Origin: Alentia gelatinosa
Taxonomy: Eukaryota; Annelida; Polychaeta; Phyllodocida; Polynoidae
Length of the DNA stretch: 64,000 nucleotides
Reading direction: 5' to 3'
Assembly (NCBI GenBank): GCA_950022655.1
Contig: OX465579.1
Location: forward strand, 42,759,950-42,823,949
Shown here: positions 23,498 through 35,755 of the stretch, in pieces
Layout of the letters: every line of letters begins with the position of its first letter
Numbering within the stretch: position 1 is the stretch's first letter
Notes under the pieces: model-generated
The model's input: the letters and a program-made list of their open reading frames with translations, nothing else
Told to the model about the DNA's origin: nothing
The model's database searches: none
Position numbers and translations under genes: made by a program

Positions 23498-24189
23498 TAT
23501 TTTGGTGTCGTAGGAGTGTAAACCAAACTGTAAAGCCTAACCAATGGGATCGTCATCTTTGCACTAAGGACAGTATCTCTCATTGGGTATGCTAGAAGCG
23601 GCATATTCGCCAAGTATCAAGAGACAGGAAAGAGCTGAAACGATTACGTTAATCCCAGCATAACGTAGACATATCACCCAATGGAGACACCGATTCGTAT
23701 TACGAGAACCAGTTATTCACCTCACCCACTTCGTAAGCGTTACTTACAAGGATAACACGTGAACAAATGGTGTTGTTGTTTGATACAAAATATTAAACGG
23801 CATTTCAAGAATGAGCTAACATTCAAAGGTAATAAAACTAGCGTGTAAAAGATATTTATCATGAAAAATACCCTTCTGTATTCATGAAGGTGAGCAAAGG
23901 GACACCAGGGCCCGGTATCATCTAGGGCGAGCGGATAAGCTGCTGGGAAAGTAATATAACAGGAATAAAGAAGCAATTGTAACAGCATTTCTGTACAATG
24001 TTTGGTACACATTGCACGACAGAGTGAAAGAGAAAATTCTGGTTCACTGTGTGTTAGTGTTGGGTGGCAGTGCATAGCCCAAGTTATCCTAAATTTGCTA
24101 AATGACTCTACTTCTGCCGCCAAATCAGAATACCCTAACCCATATATAGTGAATTTAAATAGTAACACGTGTTTCAATGTGACTGACAT

Positions 24190-24208
24190 GGGGGGGGGGG
24201 GGGGGGGG
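24190..24208. repeat. Poly-G tract, 19 bases
   Basis: Uninterrupted G run on the plus strand. Confidence 0.95.
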
Positions 24209-25064
24209 ATGGCTCGCCAAAGTACCATCACTAAAGTGTCCAAACAATGAGGACAATGTGTAAATAAGTTTAGCCCAGGAGAATTTATCATTCTGTTAGA
24301 CAGCATCGCGGGCTGGCACGTACGACAGAAATGTGATAAAATACGTACATTAGTGTCTTATCTGCATACATCCAACGAATGGTGTAACTTAGTCTTGGCT
24401 GTAGGTATTCCATACTTAGTGCGGTAAATAAATGACGGGGACATCCAAACCTTCACACCGTCTATCCCCATAAACGTACTCCAACTCCGACCTTTGATTC
24501 AGAACCCGGCAACTCGATGCGGATCAATAGGAAGCCTCTGTTGACAAGCGGCCTCAATAAGCCCGTATCTGTCATTAGGCGCGTTATCGATTAATTACGC
24601 ACAGTACCAGAGATGAAACAAGTTCAAATAAGAAACCCTAATTTCAAGGAGGCAAAGCAAGTGTATCCGTTTACAAAATGGAGACTGAGCTCGGGCTGGA
24701 GTGGTACGGAGCATTATCATATAAACTTCCCGACTGCGAGAAAACAGAAATCCACATCTCCATGCTTCTTCTAATGTTCACAGTTAGTATTTGTTCATAG
24801 TTGGACCTGTTAACCATGTCACTGTTCACACTAATATCTTCTGCTTACTTAGTTGATTTATAACTGAGCCGGACCAATAGAGGAGCGATTAGCACCATCT
24901 GGTTCTGAGCGAGTAGCTCGCAGTTACTGCTTCAGTTGCTCAGTCTGTCTGTGCTTGTCTGTAATGGCCTTGTATTACGACGGTCTCACAATCCCCCAGC
25001 CAGCCATCATAATGTAAACAATTGTAGTAGGGTCGAAGCACCACCGAATACCAGCTCCCTCTCG

Positions 25065-25085
25065 ACACACACACACACACACACA
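25065..25085. repeat. (CA)n microsatellite, 21 bp
   Basis: Alternating AC from 25065 to 25085. Confidence 0.95.
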
Positions 25086-25466
25086 GACTCACAGACAGGC
25101 CAGTATAAAAACTGGGTGCTTTGGTGACCGACATATTGAAGCTTTTTCACACCACAGCCCACTATGCACACGTATAGATAATCAGGATGCGGGGTGCGGG
25201 CACGTCAGAGCGGGAAGTTTTGATAGCCACGGTCCTTACAATAAATTTCTTCCAGATATTGGCGAGCTGCTCATAACGGGTAATCTAAAGTAGACTCCCC
25301 TCTCGTTGTGACATGGTTACCAAAGCCTGGGAGTGCGTCTCTTATGACATAATAGCAAGCTGTTCCACTGCCCGACGGCGCCACAGCTGTAGCAGGACTC
25401 GGGAATCGCCGCCAGAGAGTGCATTCTTGTCGGCTCAAGAGTGCCACAAGGGCAGGAGATGGCCCG

Positions 25467-25508
25467 GGAGAGGGCGGGGCGGGGCGAGGTATGGTGGGGC
25501 GGGGAGGG
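25467..25508. promoter_or_regulatory. GC-box / G-run cluster
   Basis: GGGAGAGGGCGGGGCGGGGC is followed 15 bp later by GGGGCGGGGAGGG. Adjacent GGGCGGGGC motifs fit Sp1/KLF sites, and four or more G runs could form a G-quadruplex. It sits in an isolated CpG-rich patch with no recognised gene, so a promoter for an unseen non-coding exon is possible. Confidence 0.3.
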
Positions 25509-26171
25509 TAAGGATGGAACCCGGTTTAGAGGAGGACATATTAAGTATTGATGTTTGTTCGTCAGGCCATCAGGCGGCTCTGAGCGCTGCAAGGGCAATC
25601 AGTCATGGCGTCCTTTTACGCATACTTGTAACACTCCTAACCTCCGCTGTACAGTGGGTATACGGCACAGAGCCATTGGCATATAGACAAAGACCCGGAA
25701 CGTTCTCTCTTGGGTGGCTCTATGAACGTGAAGCTGTGGTGGGAGTTCTGCACGATATGACATCGTGTGGATTTTGTCAAGGATGCTGGCGATTACTTCC
25801 ACCTTATCATCACGTTAAAGTGCAAGTATGTTGGACTTACTGATAACAAGGATCTTCACTATAGGTTTTTTTTATATAAAAATATACCGTTTATCTCATG
25901 TGTATAGAATATTGTAAAAGTCACCTAGTGATCACTGCATAGATTATAGTAGATAGATTGGATACCGATCCAAATAAATATTAGGACCGGTAACGGATAC
26001 CACTCACAACAGGTTCTTTTATATGTTTTCAAAACAGGTTTTAAATTGATGAAAATATAAAATAAGGTAATGTCAATCACCCCAAATATAACAGATAATC
26101 TTTTAACGTGTTACTTGAACACAGTTTACCTGCCAAAATGTAAGCTGGTTTCCCAGTCATCCACAAGTCTG

Positions 26172-26240
26172 AGGCATGGCATAGTGGCCAGTAGCTAACC
26201 TAATGTGTTCAAACAGAAAGATCAGGATTCCACCCTAACG
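26172..26240 (+). mobile_element. tRNA-derived SINE-like head
   Basis: TGGCATAGTGGCCAGTAGC resembles the Pol III A box (TGGCNTAGTGG-type), and GATCAGGATTCCACCC about 25 bp later resembles a B box (GGTTCGANTCC) with substitutions. The spacing is that of a tRNA, but stems are not intact, so this is a decayed SINE head rather than a tRNA gene. Confidence 0.4.
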
Positions 26241-26347
26241 GTCAAGGCCTATTATAGCTCGAGTCACAACATAAGGACTGCAAAGAGTGACAGATTTAGA
26301 TTGTACTTCAGGTTATACTATCATTAACATACAGTTTTAGACATGTT

Positions 26348-26425
26348 TTGATCTGGATTGCAGGTGTGAAGACAAATATATATATATATATATAAGGTCT
26401 TCACACCTGCAATCCAAATCAGATG
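26348..26425. repeat. Inverted repeat with a (TA)n loop
   Basis: ATCTGGATTGCAGGTGTGAAGAC is mirrored as GTCTTCACACCTGCAATCCAAAT, separated by a (TA)n run (26376-26394). Arms of about 23-27 bp are near-perfect, so the strand could form a long cruciform or hairpin. Confidence 0.9.
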
Positions 26426-26689
26426 TAAAAGGGCGAAAGCTGGTAGATGAATCAGGGTTTGTGTGATGTGGTGCAACACAGTAAAAAGATAGCGCCATCC
26501 AGGGGAACCATCCCAGGGGCCGGGGTGCTGGTTTGAAACATAAAATATGGATGGAGCGCATCTAACCACAATGTGCTTGCCTGTAGAATTGATCCATCAA
26601 CAAAGCCACCTTTTTCCTCAATGAACATATGAAGATATATTCATAACCTTTCAGTGCTTTTTATAAATAGTACTTACTCGCCGTCCCTG

Positions 26690-26785
26690 TTACCCTAGGG
26701 GACTCAGAAGTGTCCCTAGGCTCGCAAGAACCTTAATTCTCCTTCATACTTCTACCAAGGTAAGTAATCGGATAATTACCTATCT
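26690..26785 (+). repeat. CCTAGG repeat family, copy 1
   Basis: A block of about 95 bp with TTACCCTAGGG, GTGTCCCTAGGCTCG, GAACCTTAATTCTCCTTC and a GGATAATTACCTAT end. Copies lie at 32561-32648 (+) and 45115-45200 (-). Confidence 0.7.
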
Positions 26786-29700
26786 ATCAGCGATTGTTCC
26801 ATCATTTTCTTTAATTACAGTATTAACTGGGTCTAAATAGCATCAGAGTAGTTAAGGTATCGATTGTGTTGACTTTATCATTCTATCACAATCGGTATGA
26901 ATCGGAAGGGTAAATCGAGATCAGAATCGACTGAACAAGGTACACACTTGATGTATGGGCATTTCAGTTATATACCTTTAGATGAAATGATCCTATAGAA
27001 GGATCAGGGCATGAAAAATATGATTACGTACTCACCATAGATATGCCAATGTCCTTAGCGAACATTGCAAACATACTTTTCAATATCAACATGTGTAACA
27101 CGGCTATCTTTTTGATTGAAAAAGAAATTGGGACCTGCCATGCATCCATGGCCTCCGAATAGGTGGCGAGCGAGATCATGTCCTCGATTCGTGTAAGTAG
27201 ATATGGAGGAACGTAGCAAAAGGCGAACCAGTATGAGTGTTGCTGCTAGCGGTACAACACTTGGCCAGGCCCCGACCAACGGCATACCTGTGGTGCGGTG
27301 TCGCCATGGCAGGATGGTGATATTGTCAGCGGCGACCATGCGTGCATCAGGTGTAACACTTGTGGTGGGATGATGAGCTGTGGCCGTCGGTTCACTGACA
27401 TATGCGTCCTGAATACCGCCACAGCGGAAAATAACACGCCGCATCAGGCTGAGTAACCTCATCATCGGCCATGTTTACTCTATGGGATTGTTTATAAAGG
27501 ATATGGCATGAACTGCAGTAAAATACAAGCAACCCGACGAGGTGTCTTTATATCATGGGGCAATATGGTTTTGCTGACTCACTGGTTTGACAGGCCGGTA
27601 GGACCTTGAACAGAACTGCTCTATGAAACACCTTGTCCAAAATGAAATTGGCACTCGCAAAGCATAAAGCTTACTGTGACGTCCGGATATGAACTTTACA
27701 TATTACATACTCGATTGCATAAAATGCTTAAGTCTATCTATTGGCAAAACATGCATGTATTAGGGGCCTATGACTCACCTTATTGGGATTCTTTGGTGTC
27801 CTTATGGGGAATTAAGTCAATGAACATTTCCGTCTACCCCCCCCCCCCCCCCCCCCCCCGCCTGCAAACCTGATTGTGTTCTATTTTCCATGTTGGCAGG
27901 GGTTCAAAGTAACGCTGTCTGAGACGTTTCATTTCAAATTTTGCTGATACCAGCAGAATGTGAAGGATGTCGGTTTCAGTGATGGAAAATACTGAAATTG
28001 AATTGGAAAACCTACCTAGCACGACACGCTTACATTATATTGTAACACAATTAGGACTAAGAATGTCCATGGCACTCCGATACAGTCTGTGTCTTAGCCA
28101 GATTATGCCTGTGTTGCAACCTCTCAAACACCGACAGGTGCGGTTTTTTTTGGGTTTTTTTTATCATTTCCATAATGTCGAAAAGCATGATACCCCATGA
28201 CATTGTAAAAAGCATGTCATTGGTCCATCAGGGAACGAACGCCCCGCTTTCATATACTGTGGGTTCTCGACACACGGACAGCTTGTGTCGTCCTGGGTGG
28301 CTTTACCCCTAAAACAATCTCCTTTTATATTAAATTTTTGTAACTCTCTTATTCACGACAATGATGTATTGATAATAAAATTAATGACAGGCAATTTCCG
28401 TATTGTTCCACTTGATGTGTCGGGGTAGAACAGCCTCACTCAGACCAGTGTCGCTACGGCAATAATTAAAGATGCCACGTCATACTATACTAACTACATG
28501 TTTGAGAAAGCCTTGGTGGGGTCTAATATTGAGTTCCTAGTGGGTGTCTGAATGATAACGCAGAGTTGCTGGCGATGTGCAGACAATCCTGAGTTCTACT
28601 GTCCAGATACCGACAGATAAAGTTCTTGATATGCAAAATATACATGCCGATTTTTTCACTGTTTTATTACCGTTGTAATCCCGTCCTTGCGGTTCTCATC
28701 GAGCCTGTTTTGACCGAGGTCTATTTTGAAAGGGTCGCTCTCCATCTTTATTGTCCATGCCACTCAAGTCGACTCCTCCCACCATGGGTCAGTGGGCAAG
28801 TGCCCCATCGTTGGCCATTTCGCGATACGGCATGTTATAAATGCTCGAGACTGTACTCTACCTTTACAATTACATAGCCCGTATAATGTTGTCTGCTAGG
28901 ACGTATGTCGTGATAAATTTTTAAAGAAGGGCAAAGAGCATAGGCATATATCTATTGTTTGAAGGTCTACATATCTTTCATGAGAGTGAATCAATGCTTG
29001 TAGACTAGATCCACAACTATACAACTGTAAATGTCTTTCCTCTATATTCTATAAGTCTGTGGTTTAAGTCAAAGTATTCGGGCAGTATGAACACCTAGTG
29101 GCGTTTATCCTAGATCAACAATGCGTCTCTCCTTTATTGGACTAGGTACATATTCTGGGGAATGTCAACATTTCTTTGAGGTGTTACAGCGTACTTCTGG
29201 TGCCATGGTATTTTACTGTCTTCTTTCATGAGTCATGTAACCGGTGCTATATATACATACATGTATTATGCCCAATATAGGCTCTTGGGGAGCAATCCCT
29301 CCAGGTATTCCTGGCTGAAATAGAACATGTCTCAAGAAATAATTGTCTTAATGACACACATAATTCAAGAATTCGGTTAATGGTTGTTTTAAAAAAAATC
29401 ACCTTCTCTGTAGTCATAGTAATATACTTAAACCAAGTGACTTGAGCCATTTAATGGTCCGGGGACCATACCAGGTGAGTGGTCAGTCATATATCAAGTT
29501 GTATACATGTACATGTACATGCCGTTTTCTGTGTACTATAATACTATTTGAGACAGCGCTGTTTTGGGTTAAACACAAGTTCCTATCGACTGGGAAGTGG
29601 AAGGTGATCACTAAGATGGCGAGCCGCATACATCATCAGTGAGAATACAGGCTCATTAGTGACCAAGTCCTCTACATGATGGCGGGAGTGTCGGCTCGCA

Positions 29701-30061
29701 AAACCATTGTCCCACCAATCACATGTGTGGCGTGCAGGACTGCACTCCGCGTTTCTAGTCAACCATTTGAAAATGATAGCCATGGACGTACGACTGCATT
29801 CTTCTGCTCTGGTAATTTGATAATTGGCAAAACAGCTGTAGAGAGTGGTGGAACAAAATGTTGCTGGATTATATCACCCTCGCCCCACCCCCCAGACGGC
29901 AAGTGCTTTGTATGTTTTACAGCTACACTGGTCCCCTCCACTCTTGGCATTCTTCACGTCGGCCTCGCGTGGATGTTGACGCACAGGTCTGCGTTCACCG
30001 TTAACCAAGTCCCACTGTGGCTCCGGACGAACCCCTTGGAGATCTCCAACTGCGTACTTAC
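26786..30061. other. No gene seen; poly-C tract and candidate splice donor
   Basis: Contains the poly-C tract at 27837-27859. On the minus strand an open frame (27055-27465) with one hydrophobic segment is followed by the donor-like CTATG|GTGAGTACG at 27,037. A better-context ATG sits 4 bp upstream in another frame, next to a TTTATAAA box. This could be a non-coding first exon, but no homology supports it. Confidence 0.3.
27837..27859. repeat. Poly-C tract, 23 bases
   Basis: Uninterrupted C run on the plus strand. Confidence 0.95.
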
Positions 30062-30250
30062 CTCGGACATGCAGAGTTATCGATTCCTGCGGCCCACTGA
30101 GTCCCCATTTCTACCGTAAGATTACGTTAGCTAGGGATCCAACTCCGAAGAGTGTCACTATGTCAGCCACCCACCCATGCCGCCCCGCCCCCTGGTGACC
30201 TACATATGAGGTCACGTGCTAACATGAGGCAGGGACACGAGTGACGTGCC
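30062..30250 (-). promoter_or_regulatory. Candidate minus-strand first exon / promoter (possibly Dab 5'UTR)
   Basis: A strong 5' splice site (CCGAG|GTAAGTACG, exon edge at 30062) on the minus strand follows a CpG-containing patch. The patch has a GC box (plus-strand CGCCCCGCCCCC, 30181-30192) read on the minus strand as CACCAGGGGGCGGGGCGG, which also resembles a CTCF core. No coding frame of note. The Dab start exon needs an upstream non-coding exon, and this is a candidate about 11.6 kb away. Transcription is not shown by sequence alone. Confidence 0.25.
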
Positions 30251-30459
30251 AGTAGACTGTGTCTCGAAGTATACTCGCGCCTATTACAAACAAATAGTTT
30301 AAATTTATTTCAATTCATAGTATTCGTAGTGGGAGGGATATATTCCCTCGCCACTTTTATAAGGTGCTGCTCTCAGAGCTCCGCAATCTAACCACTCCTC
30401 TACATCTGAACTCTCATCTAAAGCTCTTCCTGTTTCCACATTCCCAGATTTTTGACTAA

Positions 30460-30700
30460 TTTAATGCCCTGTCATTCCTTTTTTCCAGTTTTTGTATCAT
30501 ATTCCCCATGATTTTCCACTCAACAAACCAAATTCTCATAACCTACTGTGTCTCTCTAACTCTTTTATGAACTCTGTACTGTATTATGGTGGACGAGCTT
30601 GGAATCTGTTGTCACCACCTACTAGAAACATTCCTACATAAAAGGAGTTTAAAGGTATATCGAAGACATGTATGAATGAAAAAATCCCTCAGCTCTTTGA
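30460..30700 (+). mobile_element. Decayed LINE 3' end (non-LTR ORF2 C terminus)
   Basis: Plus-strand frame from 30576 reads VLYYGGRAWNLLSPPTRNIP, then a stop, then KEFKGISKT. This matches the C-terminal block of many jockey/CR1/RTE-type ORF2 proteins, where G.xxWNSLP...R and F+ motifs end the protein. Upstream frames are broken by stops. It is an old dead fragment. Confidence 0.55.
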
Positions 30701-32517
30701 TAGAAGATTGTTATTTTGAGCCATGTCAAATTAGTTTCCTGAAATATAGATTGAAGATCTCTCTCAGGTACTCGTGAAATATATAAATTTGGTCCTTGCC
30801 TATTCCTATATACAGTCTAGTCAATTGACGTGAAACTGTAATACATAGCTAAATATGACTGAAACAGTATTTTATTATGACGCTTGGTCACATATATCTT
30901 TTAATCCAGGACGGCCCTGCAATGAAAAACAGCCTTAAGGCTGACGCAATCGGCCACTTTGTTTGATGCACTGGACTCCAACTGATTTTGTACTACTCCT
31001 ATGTATGTATTGGCATCATTAAAGAAATTTTTGAGAAAAAAAACAACTCAAAAAACATCTCTGGTTATAATCCTTTCAGAAAAACCTCAGACTCATAAAA
31101 CAGTGGAATATAAGGTTTTAGAAAACCCAATTACACTTACCCAACATTACGATAAAAAGGATGACGAAAAGACTACCCCCGATATACGAGTAGGAAGTGA
31201 ACATTTACCTCCACTATCACCACCACCAAGAAATAACAATAGAATATTTTTATAAGAAGATAAACTGCCAGGCTAGACGGCACCACATTCGGCAGTGCTC
31301 GATCGAATTCCAGCAGCAGACCGACTAGCAGCCCCTTAGCGCACCCATCAGTCGACCAGCACCACCCACATCGGCAAACAAGCTCCTGGGACTGGCTGAT
31401 TCCATGCGCCAACCTCAGTCTCGTCTATCTGGCGGGCGTGTCACCTGGGAGAGCGCGATCGCCACTTGCTGGAGTGGCACGAGGGGAGCGCTGATTGTAC
31501 GCATGTGACGTGGAAGTCAAGTGAGTGGTGCCTGCCATCCGCTCAGTCAGCCTCAACAATACAAGAACACGCGGTAACACTGCTTTATCGCCACACTCGA
31601 TTACACCTCACACGGGCTACAGAACTCTACTCCCAGCTCCATCTTTAACACCTCACCCGGCCCACACAACAAAAGACAGATGATCTTTACATTACCCACT
31701 ATAACATTTCACTCTACTCACACAACACACAAGAGATCACTTTAACACTGTCCTCTACAACATCTCGAACGACCTTCCCACTCCCACAACTATCTTTAAC
31801 CCCTTAGCCTAACCACATAACACAAGATAGATCACCCTTACATCACCTCACTAATCACATCTTACTAAACCTACGCAATATTGCAGTACATTGATACGCT
31901 GCCTTATAAGTGCATAGCTCACATAGGCAACGTGACATGTGACCCAAGAATACCACCAACCGTCATCCCATCCATCACGAATTAACAGCATACAGTCGAA
32001 AATAGACGAGAAAGCAAGGAAGGAAGTCGCACCAACCTATGGTAGTTTATAGGACACAGCAGTGTGTTGGAGAAGGATGGCTTTTCCGATACTGCCCTTT
32101 CGTATGTTAACACAATAATACAGCCGTTTCACAAAGGCACCCACCTCGACGGAGACAACCGAATGGTGTCTGCCTTTGACACAAAAGACATTGTTTCCCG
32201 ATATCTTTTGACATAGCACCTTTTAACACAAGTATGGGGCTGAGGATGCGTCATACCAAATAATATCAGAGCTATTGTGGGTTGCTTGGTTGATATATTA
32301 GTCAAACTGTAATTAAACTGAACGAGCACGTATTGCTAATTGGTGATGGGAAACAAATAGGGGTACATTGTTTTTCTATATGCCCATGCCGTATATACTG
32401 TAAATACGCACCGTTTCGCCAAATAACGTAAAAAATACTAGAAGTTCAGATATTAGTTAGAATATTAGTTATTAGCCAAATTAAGTTAATTATTCATTGA
32501 TTTTAGGTACATAGTAA
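30701..32517. other. No gene seen; degenerate tandem repeats at about 31,660-31,860
   Basis: A CpG-rich patch lies at 31,260-31,520, followed by loosely repeated CACACAACACAAGA-TAGATCAC-type segments between 31,660 and 31,860. No convincing coding frame. Confidence 0.4.
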
Positions 32518-32740
32518 ATATAAAACGACCCATTATGCTTGTACAAGCTACAAACTCGATTATCCTAGGGCAACATCATAGTGCCCTAGGCTCGTAGGAA
32601 CATCAATTCCCCTTCAGTACTAGGGAAGTACCTCGGGTAATTATCTATAATTTACGGTTCGTACGGGACTCGTTCCGTGCGAACCGTAAATTAGCATCTC
32701 GTTTTGTAGCTTGTACAGCATGGTTAGGTCGTTTTATATA
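32518..32740. mobile_element. Foldback element with about 45-bp terminal inverted repeats and a central hairpin
   Basis: The left end (ATAAAACGACC, GCTTGTACAAGCTACAAA) is mirrored at the right end (read inverted as ATAAAACGACC, GCTGTACAAGCTACAAAACG). The 223-bp unit carries copy 2 of the CCTAGG repeat and, at 32649-32692, a hairpin with 18-bp arms (AATTTACGGTTCG(T/C)ACGG) differing at one base. It has no coding capacity. Confidence 0.8.
32561..32648 (+). repeat. CCTAGG repeat family, copy 2 (inside the foldback element)
   Basis: TATCCTAGGGCA, AGTGCCCTAGGCTCG, GAACATCAATTCCCCTTCAG and AAGTACCTCGGGTAATTA align with the copies at 26690 and 45115 (minus). Confidence 0.75.
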
Positions 32741-33540
32741 AGTATCAAAGAATAGTAGGGAAAGTACTCTTCTTGGAATATCATTTTCCATAATGCGATT
32801 ATAAAGAAGTATCATTCCACTCATACTGCTCCAATACAGTAGTATGTCATAAAACTAGATATAGACTTGTTCCATAGATGAGATCAATATTGAATACAAG
32901 AGAATCTGAATTACTTGAAAGATAACAGTGGAATAACTCTTTGATTGCTAGATTTATACTACTTCAATTATTATCATTATTAACTGGTATCGGATTTGAA
33001 TAATTATGTGCAAATTTGCCACAATGCATCATTCTCGTTATGCACCTATGCCATGCACCAAAATATACACATGACATCGCGAAAAAGATTATTATGACGT
33101 GGCTATTACACATTTATCACAAGCTGATGCTACCTTTAAAGTGACAGTTTCATGTCAATTTTGAACCATGTTGCTATGGCATATCCAGGAAATCAATTGT
33201 TCTTGTGGACAATGAGCAAAGCCAACCTATAGGAGCGGATCTTACATCCAGTCCCCACCCATCATGTCTCTAGGGACATGTGAGTGTAAACATAGTTTTA
33301 TTGGATGTGGCCTAATATAAAGATATCAGGGTGGTTTGGGGTCAAGGTTTCATCCAGTTCGGACTCGTCAGAGATAGTTTTTAAAAAAATAGACTGCGAA
33401 AAAGTACACATATCATTGCACATAACACATTGTGACAAAGGAGGAATGGCATATCGCGATAATGTAAGATATAACAAGATATACCACGGCAAATTCATCA
33501 TGTTGGGGGAAGCAGCCCTTTAGTATAGTCTATTATTATA

Positions 33541-33625
33541 AACCTATGGCCGAACATCTATAAAATACTTCCCGCTGCTAGGGGGTGCAGTATAAAGGTT
33601 TGGGTGAACTGTGACGTATTTAATG
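33541..33625. repeat. Dispersed repeat shared with 38928-39010
   Basis: GAACATCTATAAAATACTTC and GCTGCTAGGGGGTGCAGTATAAA recur at 38,928-39,010 with substitutions, same orientation. Weaker relatives lie near 36,303 and 53,735. Confidence 0.55.
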
Positions 33626-35696
33626 ATTCCTAATCTCTATTATAATGATAATTCTTCAGCGAGTGGCTCATGCCTCTCGTCACGGATCCCATGAACAGCC
33701 CTAAGAGAACAACACGGTCTCCCAGTGACCTCGCCGAGGGGTAAACAATTATTGGTAAGACATTTACAGCTATTGTTAGAGTGCCAGGAGCTAAGAGGAA
33801 TCTCCACGTAGAAGCACCACCAGCAGAATGGTTTTGCAGCACTCTATGATAAACAGGTGGTAACTAGGCCTCGCTCAACAGAGCCTCACATTGAGAGATG
33901 ATGTATAGTCAACAGAGGAACTAACTTTGGTGAAAGTAGCGAATACTAATTTTTCCCGTTTTTTTTCTGTGCTGTCGATAGGAGTTGACTGGGTCATTAT
34001 AAACCCGGACTTTGGAATCTCACACTGAAGCGAAACTCGACTTACTCCCCTTCGCCATGAAGTCATCAAAGATTCATGGACAAAGAAGAAAGTGTAAGCC
34101 CAAAGTCTATGCTATCGAATCAGGTTCCCTCAGAAAATACAGGAGCTGCAACAAAAGTGGTGATTGCTGGTAAAATGACTGTATCCCTCAATAGTATATC
34201 GCCTGTACCCACACAATAAAAGAGCTGATGCAGCGGTCTTGTAGTTGAACCTCATGAAATGGCTTCTGAGTCCTATCTGAGGATCATTACATGTATATAT
34301 GTCGTGTTTTTACTTATCGAACCCTAACCACATTAATATAAACCAAGACGAATGCGCTGAAAGCATTGCACAAATTTACCAACCAGTCAAATTCCTAACA
34401 ACAGGCAACAGCAAAATTTTGTTACTTCTGTCATGTTTATCCAGTCATGAGAGTGGGAATTATGAACCGCGTGAATTATGTGTGGACACTTGATATTTAG
34501 TATGAAACCATACGCGTTTTGTATGAAACAATATGTTCATTTACCAACGAACTAACGAACTTGACCGATGTAGGAGATTTGGGTGAAAAGCAGCTTGCCC
34601 CAAATGGGTGTCGATCCTGGGAGGATTGAAAACTTGGGGAGTTGAAGAGAACGTTTATCACTGATTCCAGACATCTTAATGACACGTGATCCAATCCCTC
34701 TACCAAACAAACACAGACTGAAGCACAGGAACTCGATCCGGCATGTGCTATACAGAGGGTCCCTGCTCCCCCGTAAGTACGTCGGATATTATTATAGTAT
34801 CGGCAGACCCCAATTTAAGCAGATTGGAAGTAATCAATCCAGAAACGCGAAGTGCGGACACACCTCTACTCTGGGCAGCTTGCGGGAGACACTAATTCGT
34901 GGTCAGAGTCCATACCCACCCCTCTCATACATGTTCTCGTATTCCCCGTCAAAGTACGTTGTATAAGTTCATACAGAGGGCCCACCTACAAGTTATACGT
35001 GTCATTACTAGGAAAACCCACACGCCCACTTGTGTTAACCTTTAAGCAGTGATGCTGGAGTCATATTCTTCCCTATATGGAGCACCGGTGGTGTCTAATA
35101 ACGATATGTGTTCATACATTTAGTTAACGCTAGAATGCAGTGGCCTTGTGTGAGATTCGGTCAAGTGAGGTGGTTAATGCCCACAAGGGGTCCTGGGGCC
35201 CGTTTAATGATCTTGGATCGTATATGAAGACCCTTTCTGTAAAAGGGTTATCGTTTAATGATATTTAAGTTTGCTTGCTAAGATAGTATCAGCCGTCCAT
35301 AAGGTCGTCCATTATTGTTGAATAAAGTTGACCATCATCGTCCCTGGAAGTCTATGGCAAACAGAAAAGGGTCTATATGAAGGATCCTAGATTATTCAAC
35401 GGGCCCCAGAGGCAACGGCCTCGGACGCTCTTGATTTCAGTTCTTTAGGAGATGTTTGGAAGTCTAACATCATTGATATCATACTTAATCCAATGAATCC
35501 GCATCAAAATTGTGCATTTTGAGCACAGTTCTTTTCAGTGGGCTACAGATTAATCGATTCAAAACTTCTGAACTAAAACCAATTTACATAAGATATTTAA
35601 AGATTGTTTGATATCATAAGAAACCATTAGCAAGCTGTGAGACAGTGAGAAATGGCACAAATTCGTGCACTGTAAATAATGTTGCTATTTTTTGTT

Positions 35697-35755
35697 CGTT
35701 TGGGTAGTTCAACGTCCAATTTCTTCAATTAGACTTAGTGTTACTATGAGTGCTA
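35697..35755. repeat. Short dispersed repeat shared with 15218-15275
   Basis: TTTGGGTAGTTCAACGTCCAATT matches the copy in the Dab intron. Confidence 0.5.

Larger units (their letters stand above)
23498..26171. other. No gene seen; simple tracts and a GC-box patch
   Basis: Contains a poly-G tract (24190-24208), a (CA)n run (25065-25085) and a GC-rich CpG patch (about 25,360-25,520). A 188-codon minus-strand frame (23740-24306) has irregular composition, crosses the poly-G tract and matches nothing I know. Confidence 0.4.

Noticed and set aside
23740..24306. 188-codon minus-strand frame
   Set aside because: It crosses a poly-G tract, has random-looking composition and no splice support.
27055..27465. 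136-codon minus-strand frame with a single hydrophobic segment
   Set aside because: Poor start context, a better ATG in another frame nearby, and no homology; kept only as a possible non-coding exon with the donor at 27,037.
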